Source: Clostridiales bacterium
GTDB lineage: Bacteria; Bacillota; Clostridia; Oscillospirales; Oscillospiraceae
Direction of reading: 5' to 3'
DNA: 34,454 bases
NCBI GenBank assembly: GCA_004558115.1
Contig: SFDT01000019.1
Location: 1 to 34,454, forward strand
Within the stretch, counting starts at the first letter, position 1. Every line of letters begins with the position of its first letter. Shown here in pieces: positions 14,625-22,479 of the stretch. The notes beneath the pieces were generated by a model that saw nothing but the letters and a program-made list of their open reading frames with translations, did not search any database and had not been told where the DNA came from. A program made the translations under genes and the position numbers.

Positions 14625-15356
14625 ATGCTTCCATTTTTGAAAAAATACCGGGACGGCCGCCGTCCCCGCTGCGCCGCCCTGGTGGCTGCCGCCGGCAGCT
14701 CCACCCGTATGGGCGGCGTCAATAAATTACTGCTGCCCCTGGATGGCATCCCGGTCCTGGTGCGGACGCTGGACGCTTTACAGCGGGCGGAGCGGGTGGA
14801 CGAGATCATTGTGGCCACCCGGGAAGAGGAATTGGTGGAGATCGCCCAGCTGTGCCATACATATGGCATCTCCAAATGCAAGAAAGTCATCCGGGGCGGC
14901 GAGAGCCGCACCCATTCCGTCATGCTGGCGGCGCTGGAGGCGGACAAAAGCATGGAGCTCCTGGCCGTCCAGGACGGTGCCCGGCCTCTGGTGACACCGG
15001 CGCTCATCGACAGCGTCATCGCCGCAGCAAGCCGCTGCGGCGCCGCCGCGCCCGCCGTGCCGGTAAAGGACACCATCAAATGCGTCCGTGAGGACGGCGC
15101 CGTGGAGCGGACACTGGACCGCAGTACCCTGCGGGCGGTGCAGACGCCCCAGGTATTCACGGCGGACCTTCTGAAAGCGGCTCTCCAGTCTGTTCTGGAA
15201 AAGGGCGGAGAGGTCACTGATGACTGCGGCGCTGTGGAGCTGCTTGGCAAGGCGGTTTACTTGACAGAGGGCGAAGAAACGAATCTGAAGATCACCACGC
15301 CGGGGGACCTGGTGCTGGCGGAGGCCATTTTGAAAGACCGGGAGGAACGGGCATGA
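14625..15356 (+). CDS. ispD: 2-C-methyl-D-erythritol 4-phosphate cytidylyltransferase
   Basis: Third step of the MEP pathway: MEP plus CTP gives CDP-ME. Motifs seen are the nucleotide-binding AALVAAAGSSTRMGG with NKLLLPL, then GGESRTHSVMLAALE, VQDGARPLVTP, PVKDTIK, TPQVFTADLL and the C-terminal TDDCGAVELLG with NLKITTPGDL. I place the start at ATG 14625, where GAGG in AGAGGGA (14611-14617) is suitably spaced and the product begins MLPFLKKYRDGRR. ATG 14592, which overlaps the CarD stop by 4 bases, is a possible coupled start and would add 11 residues. It is 4-base overlapped by ispF, the next but one enzyme of the pathway. Confidence 0.95.
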   Translation: MLPFLKKYRDGRRPRCAALVAAAGSSTRMGGVNKLLLPLDGIPVLVRTLDALQRAERVDEIIVATREEELVEIAQLCHTYGISKCKKVIRGGESRTHSVMLAALEADKSMELLAVQDGARPLVTPALIDSVIAAASRCGAAAPAVPVKDTIKCVREDGAVERTLDRSTLRAVQTPQVFTADLLKAALQSVLEKGGEVTDDCGAVELLGKAVYLTEGEETNLKITTPGDLVLAEAILKDREERA

Positions 15357-15844
15357 CGAATCTGCGGATCGGACACGGATATGATGTCCACCGGCTGGTG
15401 GAGGGGCGGAAGCTCATTCTGGGCGGTGTGGATATCCCCTGGGAAAAGGGGCTTTTGGGCCACTCGGACGCGGATGTGCTGGTCCACGCGGTCATGGACG
15501 CTTTGACCGGCGCCGCCAGGCTGGGGGACATCGGCAAGCTGTTCCCGGACACAGACCCCCGGTACGCCGGCATCTCCAGCCTGAAGCTGCTGGCAGAGGT
15601 GGGACGGCTGCTGGGGGAGAAGGGATTTGCGGTGGTGAACATCGACGCGGTGCTGCTGGCCCAAGCCCCCAAGGTGGGCCCCTACCGCCCCCAAATGGCG
15701 GCCAATATCGCCGCCGCCCTGGGAATCGACCCGGAGCAGGTGAATGTGAAGGCCACCACGGAGGAGGGCCTCGGCTTCACCGGCGACGGCTCCGGCATGG
15801 CCGCTCACGCGGTGGCGTTGCTGGAAAAATTGAACGAAGGCTGA
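15353..15844 (+). CDS. ispF: 2-C-methyl-D-erythritol 2,4-cyclodiphosphate synthase
   Basis: Fifth MEP-pathway enzyme, cyclising CDP-ME-2-phosphate with release of CMP. The 163-residue product has the metal-binding GHGYDVHR at residues 7-14 (Asp and His ligands), LLGHSDADVLVHAVMDAL with the third ligand, the DIGKLFPDTDP loop and the C-terminal KATTEEGLGFTGDGSGMAAHAV. Its length is that of the usual trimer subunit. ATGA overlap with ispD indicates coupled translation. A terminator follows immediately. Confidence 0.97.
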   Translation: MTNLRIGHGYDVHRLVEGRKLILGGVDIPWEKGLLGHSDADVLVHAVMDALTGAARLGDIGKLFPDTDPRYAGISSLKLLAEVGRLLGEKGFAVVNIDAVLLAQAPKVGPYRPQMAANIAAALGIDPEQVNVKATTEEGLGFTGDGSGMAAHAVALLEKLNEG

Positions 15845-15849
15845 ACGCG

Positions 15850-15876
15850 GGACCTGCCTGTTGGCAGGTCCTTTTT
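15850..15876 (+). terminator. Rho-independent terminator after ispF
   Basis: GGACCTGCC (15850-15858) pairs with 15863-15871 across TGTT, followed by five T. A second T-run follows before the next gene. Confidence 0.9.
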
Positions 15877-15926
15877 CGCACCCTTTTTTCCCCCGGACAT
15901 AGGATGGGCAAAGAGGAGGCGAGTTC

Positions 15927-16178
15927 GTGGAGCACTATTTGATCATCGCCCGTTCCATCACTTACGCCCAGCGGATGCAGCGGGCACTGGGCAAGGCGGG
16001 CATCCGCTGCCGGATCTTCCGGGCGCCCAGAGACCTGACTTCTTTGGGCTGCGCCTATGCCGTGGAACTGGCGCCGCCGGATCTGACGGCGGCATTGCAG
16101 ATCCTTCGCAGGGAACATTTGGACCCTGTTCAAATATTTTTGCCCCAAGCCGGGGGCATACAGGAGGTGGTACCATGA
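15927..16178 (+). CDS. DUF3343 protein (putative Se/S carrier-like)
   Basis: An 83-residue protein starting with GTG 15927; GAGGAGG at 15913-15919 supports the start. The pattern MEHYLIIARSITYAQRMQRALGKAG then a -SLGC- stretch (Cys about residue 42) and a C-terminal ALQILRREHL helix matches the DUF3343 family, described as putative Se/S-carrier-like proteins. A second Cys is at residue 28. The gene overlaps a NifS-like aminotransferase by 4 bases, so the pair is co-translated. This fits a small protein receiving persulfide sulfur or selenium from the enzyme, but that is inference. No selenium genes (selD, selA, yedF) are in the window. I see no convincing promoter in the 50-base gap behind ispF. 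Confidence 0.82.
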   Translation: MEHYLIIARSITYAQRMQRALGKAGIRCRIFRAPRDLTSLGCAYAVELAPPDLTAALQILRREHLDPVQIFLPQAGGIQEVVP

Positions 16179-17299
16179 TCTACCTGGACAGCGCGGCCAC
16201 CACATTTCAAAAGCCGCCGGAGGTGGCCCGGGCCGTGGCGGAGGCTATGCGCACCATGAGTTCACCGGGCCGCGGCGGATATGGCGCCGCCATGGCCGCG
16301 GCGGACACGGCGTTTGCCTGCCGCAGTGAGCTGGCGGAGCTTTTTCATCTGGACAATCCGGAGCAGGTGGTGTTCACGCTGAACGCCACCCACGCACTGA
16401 ACATCGCCATCAAAAGCCTGGTGCCGCCGGGTGGACGGGTGGTCATCTCCGGCTATGAGCACAACGCCGTCACCCGGCCGCTGAGCGCCCTGGGAGCCAA
16501 GACGGCGGTGGCCGCCGGTCCGCTGTTCCGGCAGGACGCGGTACTGGACTCTTTCAGCAGACTCATCACGCCGGGGACGGATGCCGTTATCTGCAACCAT
16601 GTCTCCAACGTGTTCGGCTTTGTGCAGCCGGTGGAGGCCATCGCCGCCATCTGCCGGCAGCGGGGAGTGCCTTTCATCATCGACGCCTCCCAGTCCGCGG
16701 GACTGCTGCGGCTGGACATGGCGGCACTGGGCGCGGCGTTCATCGCCATGCCCGGCCACAAGGGGCTGTACGGTCCCCAAGGCACCGGCGTCCTGCTGTG
16801 CCGGGAGGGCCTGAAGGTGAAAACACTGCTGGAGGGCGGGACCGGCAGCCTGTCTCTCAGCCAGGAGATGCCGGATTTCCTGCCGGACCGGCTGGAGGCC
16901 GGCACCCACAACGTCCCCGGCATCGCGGGGCTTTTGGCAGGCGTCCGCTTCCTGAAAAAGCAGGGCATGGAAACCATCTGCCACCGGGAGCGGCTACTGG
17001 CCCGGCAGGCGGCGGAGGGACTGCGGAAGCTGCCGGGCACCCGTGTGTTCGCGCTGCCGAAAATGACCGCCCAGGTAGGGGTCCTGTCCTTTACGGCGGC
17101 GGGCCGCGACACGGAGACCATCGGCAGTGCCCTGGGACAGCGGGAGATCGCCGTCCGCTCCGGGCTCCACTGCGCGCCCCTGGCCCACCGTACCGCCGGG
17201 ACGCTGGAGACCGGCACGGTCCGCCTCAGCTTTTCCCACTGGAACACCGCCGGAGAGGTGCAACGGTTTTTGGAGGCCATGGGGGAGATCCTGGCCTGA
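16175..17299 (+). CDS. NifS-like class V aminotransferase (cysteine desulfurase type)
   Basis: A PLP enzyme of 374 residues. It begins YLDSAATTFQKPPEVARAV, has the cofactor-binding Asp in DASQSAG, and the Schiff-base Lys at about residue 196 in MPGHKGLYGPQGTG. The catalytic-loop Cys is at about residue 333 in RSGLHCAPLAH, so all parts needed to take sulfur (or selenium) from cysteine (selenocysteine) are present. The -GHKG-x-x-GPQGTG- sequence is typical of the CsdB/SufS-like family-fusion group found beside DUF3343. It lies far from any Fe-S scaffold gene here. The start overlaps DUF3343 by 4 bases. Alternatives are selenocysteine lyase or another class V enzyme. Confidence 0.88.
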   Translation: MIYLDSAATTFQKPPEVARAVAEAMRTMSSPGRGGYGAAMAAADTAFACRSELAELFHLDNPEQVVFTLNATHALNIAIKSLVPPGGRVVISGYEHNAVTRPLSALGAKTAVAAGPLFRQDAVLDSFSRLITPGTDAVICNHVSNVFGFVQPVEAIAAICRQRGVPFIIDASQSAGLLRLDMAALGAAFIAMPGHKGLYGPQGTGVLLCREGLKVKTLLEGGTGSLSLSQEMPDFLPDRLEAGTHNVPGIAGLLAGVRFLKKQGMETICHRERLLARQAAEGLRKLPGTRVFALPKMTAQVGVLSFTAAGRDTETIGSALGQREIAVRSGLHCAPLAHRTAGTLETGTVRLSFSHWNTAGEVQRFLEAMGEILA

Positions 17300-17336
17300 T
17301 TTTCTGAACAGACCGTGAATTTTCCTTCTGTTTACC

Positions 17337-17365
17337 TTGCAATCCCAGGCTATATTTTATATAAT
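17337..17365 (+). promoter_or_regulatory. Sigma-A type promoter of cdaA and the following run
   Basis: TTGCAA 17337-17342, a 17-base spacer and TATAAT 17360-17365, in an AT-rich 100-base gap. It is the only convincing promoter I see before the end of the window, so genes from cdaA onwards may depend on it at least partly. Confidence 0.87.
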
Positions 17366-17403
17366 CAAGGTATTCATGGCCTGAAGGGGATGAGGAACTC
17401 TCA

Positions 17404-18297
17404 ATGAACGTGAAACTCGCGGAACTGCCTGTGGTGATCGGCCGTTATCTGCTGCTGATCCAGCCGACAGATCTTTTGGATATCGCCATCATGATCTTTG
17501 TCCTGTACAAGGTGTTCATGCTGGTGCAGAGCACCAAGGCCGCCAGTTTGCTGAAGGGATTGCTGGTGTTTCTGGCGGCTTTGATGCTGTCTTCCGTGCT
17601 GCAGCTCCACGGCGTGCATTTCATTATGAACAGCATGGTGGAGTGGGGCGTTTTGGCGCTCATCATCCTGTTCCAGCCGGAGATCCGGCGCATTCTGGAG
17701 CAGATGGGAAGCAAGCGGTTCGTGGCCTTTTTCGCCCATGAGGAAGTGGCTAATGTCATGGAACAGACCATCGGCCAGACGGTGCTGGCCTGCACGGAGA
17801 TGTCCCAGTCCCGCACCGGCGCGCTCATCGTCTTTGAGCGGGAGCTGCTGCTGGACGATCTGGTGCGCAGCGGCACCGTGCTGGATGCCTCTGTTTCCAG
17901 TGAGCTTTTGAAAAACATCTTCTTCGTGAAGGCTCCCATGCACGACGGCGCCGTCATCATTCGGAACGGCCGGGTGCTGGGCGCCGGCTGCATGCTGCCC
18001 CTCAGCAAAAACGTGAATCTCAGCCGGGACCTGGGCATGCGCCACCGGGCCGGCATCGGTATGAGCGAGAACTCCGATGCCGTGGTGGTCATCGTGTCGG
18101 AGGAGACCGGCTCCATCTCCGTGGCCATTGGCGGCATGCTCAAGCGCCACCTGAAGCCGGAGACTCTGGAGAATTTGCTGCGCAATGAGCTGCTTCCCCA
18201 GGAGAGCGAGCAGGAGGACAAGCAGAAGTTCAGCCTTTCCGGCTTCGTGAACCTTCTGTCGGCCAGGAAGAACGGAGGCGGCGACGATGAAGAATAA
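17404..18297 (+). CDS. cdaA: Diadenylate cyclase CdaA
   Basis: Membrane enzyme making the second messenger c-di-AMP from two ATP; it controls potassium and osmolyte uptake and wall homeostasis. The N-terminus has about three hydrophobic segments (LLDIAIMIFVLYKVFML; GLLVFLAALMLSSVL; EWGVLALIILFQPEI). The DisA_N catalytic domain follows, with the DGA motif at about residue 179 (MHDGAVIIRNGRVLGAG) and the RHR motif near 212 (MRHRAGIGMSE). ATG 17404 has TGAGGA just upstream. The 297-residue length is normal. The last 11 bases overlap cdaR, the usual partner; glmM, often third in this operon, is absent. Confidence 0.96.
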   Translation: MNVKLAELPVVIGRYLLLIQPTDLLDIAIMIFVLYKVFMLVQSTKAASLLKGLLVFLAALMLSSVLQLHGVHFIMNSMVEWGVLALIILFQPEIRRILEQMGSKRFVAFFAHEEVANVMEQTIGQTVLACTEMSQSRTGALIVFERELLLDDLVRSGTVLDASVSSELLKNIFFVKAPMHDGAVIIRNGRVLGAGCMLPLSKNVNLSRDLGMRHRAGIGMSENSDAVVVIVSEETGSISVAIGGMLKRHLKPETLENLLRNELLPQESEQEDKQKFSLSGFVNLLSARKNGGGDDEE

Positions 18298-19591
18298 ATT
18301 CAACAGGCGCAAGGCCTTTTACATCGCCCTGGCCACCCTGGTCGCCATCATCATCTGGATCTACGCGGACCTGACCGGAAATCCCGACGGCACGCCCCGC
18401 ATCGTGTCCAAGGAGTTCAAGGACGTCCCCATCGAGTATGTGGACGAGAATTCCACCCTTGCCCAGCGGGGCTTGATGCTGCTGGAGGAGGGAACGGACA
18501 CCACGGTGGACGTCAAGCTCCAGGGCACCCGCTGGGACTTGGCCAAAGTGGACCGGGATGACCTGCTCATCCAGGCGGACTTGTCCAACATCACTGCTAC
18601 CGGCACCCAGACGGTGGCCAACAAGTCCAGCTTCAGAGACCGTACCCTCAGCCAGATCGTCTCCTATGAGGATATCAGGCCTTATACCGCCACCGTCAAC
18701 ATCGGCGAGCTGTACAAAAAGAGCGTGGATGTCCACTATGAGATCGTGGGCAACGTGGCGGCTGGCTACTCCGGCGGTGAGCTGGAGATCTCTCCCGCCG
18801 GCTTTGAGATCCGCGGCCAGAAAGAGATCCTGGACCAGATCAGCTATGCCAAGGTGACACTGGACATCGGCACGGACGCCATGGCTACCGTGTCCAGGGA
18901 ACTGAGCTACCAGTACTATGATGAAAACGGCCAGCTGGTGAACAGTGAGAACGTCCATTCCAACGTGGATGCCATTCAGGTCACGCTGCCGGTGAATGTC
19001 ACCAAGGAAGTGGACCTGGTCATGAACTTCAAGGAATCCCCCGGCGCCAGCCTTTCCAACGTGACGTACAAGATCACCCCGGCAAAGATCACCATCTCCG
19101 GCGACGCGGAGCAGCTGCGGGGCGTGGATTCCCTGGTACTGGCGGACTTCAATCTGGTGGAGCTGAACAGTGCCGCGCTGTATAATTACGTGATCCCCGT
19201 GCCGGAGGGCTGTGAAAACCTCAGCGGCACCAGCCAGGCCACCTTGCAGCTGTCCTTCAAGGATATGACGGAGGCGGATATCACCACCAGCCGCATCCAG
19301 TACGAGAACCTGCTGACAGAGGGCAAGTATGTGGACCTGCTGACCCTGGAGGTGACGGTGCATATCTTCGGCACTTCCGCGGATGTGGCCCGTGTGGAGC
19401 CGGATGACATTTTGGTGGTGGCGGACCTGACGGACTTCAATAACGCCGCCGGCAGCTATACCGTCCCGGCCAAGGTTTTGGTGGATACCACCGGCGATAT
19501 CGGCGTTTCCGGAAATTACCAGGTGCGGGTGGACATCCGGGAGGGCAGCGCCCCAACGGAGGAAAAACCGGCGGAAGAACCGCTGGAATAA
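18287..19591 (+). CDS. cdaR: YbbR-domain protein, CdaA regulator CdaR
   Basis: CdaR is a membrane-anchored extracytoplasmic protein that modulates CdaA. The 434-residue product has one N-terminal membrane segment (AFYIALATLVAIIIWIYADL, residues about 10-29) and then repeated YbbR beta-domains. Typical repeat phrases are VDVKLQGTRWDLAKV, TVNIGELYKKSVDVHYEIVG and EVDLVMNFKESPGASLSNVTYKITPAKITISG. The C-terminus is a short Glu/Pro-rich tail. Four domains would fit the length but I cannot fix exact boundaries. The start overlaps cdaA by 11 bases, so translation is coupled. Confidence 0.92.
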   Translation: MKNKFNRRKAFYIALATLVAIIIWIYADLTGNPDGTPRIVSKEFKDVPIEYVDENSTLAQRGLMLLEEGTDTTVDVKLQGTRWDLAKVDRDDLLIQADLSNITATGTQTVANKSSFRDRTLSQIVSYEDIRPYTATVNIGELYKKSVDVHYEIVGNVAAGYSGGELEISPAGFEIRGQKEILDQISYAKVTLDIGTDAMATVSRELSYQYYDENGQLVNSENVHSNVDAIQVTLPVNVTKEVDLVMNFKESPGASLSNVTYKITPAKITISGDAEQLRGVDSLVLADFNLVELNSAALYNYVIPVPEGCENLSGTSQATLQLSFKDMTEADITTSRIQYENLLTEGKYVDLLTLEVTVHIFGTSADVARVEPDDILVVADLTDFNNAAGSYTVPAKVLVDTTGDIGVSGNYQVRVDIREGSAPTEEKPAEEPLE

Positions 19592-19609
19592 CCACACAGG
19601 AGTGTTACC

Positions 19610-20020
19610 ATGACGCAAATTGCAACTGTTGAACGAATTCTGGATAAAAATCACGCGGAGATCTCCGTGCCCCGGAAATCCGCCTGCGGGCATGACTGCG
19701 AGGAGTGCGCCGGCTGCGGCGTCTCCGGCGCGGCGGTCCACGCCAAAGCCTCCAACCCCATCGACGCAAAGCCCGGTCAGAAGGTGGTGGTGGAGAGCAG
19801 CACCAGCAAAATGATGCATATCATCCTGCTGGTGTACCTCACTCCCGTGGTGCTGTTTATGGCCGGCTACCTGGTGACGGCTTTCCTCACCGACAGCGTG
19901 GCCGCGCAATACACCGCTGCCGCCATCGGCTTTTTGGTGGGCATCGTGGGCGCCATTGCCTATGACCGGCGGCTGAAACGGCAAGGAGGCCTGACCTTCC
20001 GCATCGTCCGGCTGTTTTAA
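19610..20020 (+). CDS. RseC/MucC-like membrane protein (SoxR-reducing system family)
   Basis: A 136-residue protein with an N-terminal cysteine cluster, C26-x3-C30-x2-C33-x2-C36, in a short beta-rich domain. Two membrane segments follow (about 71-93 and 101-118) with a basic cytoplasmic end. This is the RseC/MucC layout (Pfam SoxR-reducing/RseC). In proteobacteria RseC works with the Rsx/Rnf complex to reduce SoxR; in Firmicutes the role is unknown. The Cys spacing could bind an Fe-S cluster or other metal, which is inference. AGGAG precedes ATG 19610. The stop and the next start share one base (TAATG). No rnf/rsx genes are in the window. Confidence 0.83.
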   Translation: MTQIATVERILDKNHAEISVPRKSACGHDCEECAGCGVSGAAVHAKASNPIDAKPGQKVVVESSTSKMMHIILLVYLTPVVLFMAGYLVTAFLTDSVAAQYTAAAIGFLVGIVGAIAYDRRLKRQGGLTFRIVRLF

Positions 20021-20910
20021 TGTACGGTTATGTGCGCCCGCCCCTGGGGGAATTGCCCCAGGAGGAACGGGACCGGTTCCAGCGGGCCTACTGCGGATTG
20101 TGCCATACCCTGGGGCAACGCTACGGCCTGGCGGCCCGCTTTATCCTCAATTATGATTTCACCTATCTCGCCATCCTGCTGGCGGAGGGAGAGGAAGGCC
20201 CGGCAGGCGAGAGCCGGTGCCCGGTAAGTCCCATCCGCAAGCGCCCCTACCGCCAAGGGGACGGCGCTGCCGCCCTGGCGGCGGATGAAAGCGTCATCCT
20301 GGCCTACTGGCAGCTGCGGGACGGCGTGGCGGACCACGACTGGCTCCACGGACTGAAATACCGGGGCATCTCCCAGATTCTGGAACCGGCTTACCGAAAG
20401 GCCGCCCAGGCCCGTCCCGGCTATGACGAGGCGGTCCGGCGTCAACTGGAAATTTTGGCCCGGCTGGAGGCGGAACAGTGTCCCTCCATGGACCGGGCGG
20501 CGGACGCCTTTGCCGCACTGCTGGAGCGCAGCGCCGACGAGGTGGAGGACCCTGTCCGGCGGCGGGTGCTGGGACAGATGCTCTACCACCTGGGCCGGTG
20601 GGTGTATCTGGCGGATGCGGCGGATGACCTGAAAAAAGATGCCAAAACCGGGAATTATAACCCCGTGGCCCTGCGGTTTGGCCTGCAAGACGGCCAGTGG
20701 ACGCCGGAGAGTCGAAGGGAATTCGCCGAGACGCTGGACCACTCCATCCGCATGATCGCCACCGCCTACGAGCTGTGGGATTTCGGCTGCTGGTCCCCCA
20801 TATTGCAGGCAACCATATACAGCGGACTGTTTCAGGTGGGGAAGGCGGTGCTGGACGGCACCTTCCGCCCCCGTGTCCGCGGTTTAGAGAGAAACAAACA
20901 AGAAGGCTGA
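20020..20910 (+). CDS. DUF5685 family protein, function unknown
   Basis: A 296-residue soluble, mostly helical protein of unknown function. Features seen: an N-terminal GYVRPP stretch, a C25-x2-C28 pair in AYCGLCHTLGQRYG, an RCPVSPIRKRP segment (third Cys), and an Asp-rich motif D199-A-A-D202-D203-L-K-K-D207 in WVYLADAADDLKKDAKTGNYNPV. The Cys pair, the C-x(n)-KR element and the Asp-rich motif agree with what I remember of DUF5685. The Asp-rich helix resembles the metal-binding motif of isoprenoid-synthase-like folds, but I cannot confirm that fold. It sits between an RseC-like gene (TAATG overlap) and a J-domain gene (9-base gap), which suggests shared function with them. Confidence 0.78.
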   Translation: MYGYVRPPLGELPQEERDRFQRAYCGLCHTLGQRYGLAARFILNYDFTYLAILLAEGEEGPAGESRCPVSPIRKRPYRQGDGAAALAADESVILAYWQLRDGVADHDWLHGLKYRGISQILEPAYRKAAQARPGYDEAVRRQLEILARLEAEQCPSMDRAADAFAALLERSADEVEDPVRRRVLGQMLYHLGRWVYLADAADDLKKDAKTGNYNPVALRFGLQDGQWTPESRREFAETLDHSIRMIATAYELWDFGCWSPILQATIYSGLFQVGKAVLDGTFRPRVRGLERNKQEG

Positions 20911-20919
20911 GGAATCCAC

Positions 20920-21561
20920 ATGAAAGACCCTTATCAAGTCCTGGGCGTGCCAGAGACCGCGACCGACGAAGAGATCAAAAAAGCGTACCGGGATCTGGCC
21001 CGGAAATACCATCCGGACAATTACCATGACAATCCCCTGGCCGATTTGGCCCAGGAGAAGATGAAGGACATCAACGCCGCCTACGAGCAGATCACCAGGG
21101 AGCGCAGCGGCCGCGGCAGCGGAAGCGGTTCCTACGGCAGTGCCTATGGTTCCGGCGGCACCGCGTACCAGCGCCAGCAGTACAGCAGCCAGTCCTCCAG
21201 CGGCAGCTCTGTGCTCCAGCAGGTGCGTCTGGCCATCAACAGCGGCAACCTCAGCCGGGCGGAGGCACTGCTTGCCAATTACGCCGACCACAACGCCGAG
21301 TGGAATTTCCTCAAGGGCGCCGTTTGTTACCGCCGCGGCTGGATGGATGAGGCCAAGCGGTATTATCAGACCGCCTGCCAGATGGATCCCGGCAACGCGG
21401 AGTACCGCTCCGCCCTGGACTTTATGGAGAACGCCGGCCAGACGGCTTACCGGCCCAACGGCGGCACCTTCGGCACGGAATTCTGCGGGGGCAATCCCTG
21501 CCTGACCCTGTGCTGCTTATATACCCTTTGCAACGGCGGCGGATATTTCTTCTGCTGTTGA
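20920..21561 (+). CDS. J-domain protein with repeat-like helices and Cys-rich tail
   Basis: Residues 1-65 are a complete J domain (DPYQVLGVPETATDEEIKKAYR) with the HPD tripeptide at 31-33, which stimulates the ATPase of DnaK-type chaperones. A Ser/Gly/Tyr-rich linker follows (about 68-100). A helical part then resembles TPR-like repeats (AINSGNLSRAEALLANYADHNAEWNFLKG; GWMDEAKRYYQTACQMDPGNAEY). The last 26 residues carry seven cysteines in two CC pairs and single Cys. There is no Gly/Phe-zinc-finger arrangement of true DnaJ, so this is a dedicated co-chaperone. It follows DUF5685 by 9 bases. The client is unknown. Confidence 0.88.
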   Translation: MKDPYQVLGVPETATDEEIKKAYRDLARKYHPDNYHDNPLADLAQEKMKDINAAYEQITRERSGRGSGSGSYGSAYGSGGTAYQRQQYSSQSSSGSSVLQQVRLAINSGNLSRAEALLANYADHNAEWNFLKGAVCYRRGWMDEAKRYYQTACQMDPGNAEYRSALDFMENAGQTAYRPNGGTFGTEFCGGNPCLTLCCLYTLCNGGGYFFCC

Positions 21562-21588
21562 GAGGTCAACAAGAGAGGGAGAGTCAAC

Positions 21589-22470
21589 ATGATCAAAAGT
21601 ATGACCGGCTATGGCCGGGCCCGCCAGATGCTGCACAAGCGGGACATCACGGTGGAGGTCCGCTCCGTCAATAACCGGTATCTGGACTGCACGGTGAAGA
21701 TGCCCCGAATGTACACCTTCGCCGAGGACGCTATCAAGGGCTGTGTCCAAAAGGCCATTTCCCGGGGCAAGGTGGATGTGTTCATCACCGTGGACGCCTC
21801 CGCCGCCGATGTGGCGAAAGTCACCGTCAACCGGGAACTGGCCGCCGGATATGTCTCCGCCCTGCGGGAGCTGGCGGAGGTCTGCGGCAGTGAAAACTTC
21901 CAGGTGGGGCCTGAGACGCTGTCCCGCTTCCCGGACGTGCTCACCGTCACCAAGGCGGACGAGGACCTGGAGAGTGTCAGCGCCGATTTGTGCGCCGTAC
22001 TGGAAGAAGCCCTGGCCGCTTATAATACCATGCGAGCCGTGGAGGGCGCCAAGCTGGCGGAGGACATAGGCAACCGCCTCACCGCCATCGAGACCTATAC
22101 CGGCCAGGTGGAGGAACGGTCCCCCCAGACCGTGGCGGAATACCGGGCCAAGCTCACCGCCCGGATGCAGGAGGTCCTGCAAAGCACCACCATCGACGCC
22201 CAGCGCATCCTGACGGAGGCCGCCATCTATGCCGACAAGGTGGCCGTGGATGAGGAGACCGTCCGCCTGCGGAGCCATGTGGCCCAGCTGCGGACCATGC
22301 TGGCCTCCGACGAGCCCATGGGCCGGAAGATGGATTTCCTCATCCAGGAGGTCAACCGGGAGTCCAACACCATCGGCTCCAAGTGCAATGACGTGGCCAT
22401 CGCCCAGGTGGTGGTCAACCTGAAGGCCGAGGTAGAGAAGATGCGGGAGCAGGTCCAGAACATTGAGTGA
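21589..22470 (+). CDS. YicC family endoribonuclease
   Basis: A 293-residue member of the YicC/YloC family, recently shown in other bacteria to be an endoribonuclease. The N-terminal block MIKSMTGYGRA with EVRSVNNRYLDC and the C-terminal block (GRKMDFLIQEVNRESNTIGSK ... VVNLKAEVEKMREQVQNIE) are both diagnostic. The gene starts at ATG 21589 behind an AGAGGGAGAG-type site. The order yicC-remA-gmk-rpoZ-priA-def-fmt-rsmB-rlmN-stp-prkC-rsgA is the conserved Firmicute arrangement (B. subtilis yloC onward), which supports the call. Confidence 0.95.
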   Translation: MIKSMTGYGRARQMLHKRDITVEVRSVNNRYLDCTVKMPRMYTFAEDAIKGCVQKAISRGKVDVFITVDASAADVAKVTVNRELAAGYVSALRELAEVCGSENFQVGPETLSRFPDVLTVTKADEDLESVSADLCAVLEEALAAYNTMRAVEGAKLAEDIGNRLTAIETYTGQVEERSPQTVAEYRAKLTARMQEVLQSTTIDAQRILTEAAIYADKVAVDEETVRLRSHVAQLRTMLASDEPMGRKMDFLIQEVNRESNTIGSKCNDVAIAQVVVNLKAEVEKMREQVQNIE

Positions 22471-22479
22471 GGAACATGT

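Noticed and set aside
18230..19984. Long open reverse-strand frame (584 codons) opposite cdaR and the RseC-like gene
   Set aside because: Shadow frame of cdaR, whose YbbR repeats and membrane anchor are clear on the + strand.
20911..20919. Possible terminator between DUF5685 and the J-domain gene
   Set aside because: The gap is 9 bases with no hairpin and no T-tract.
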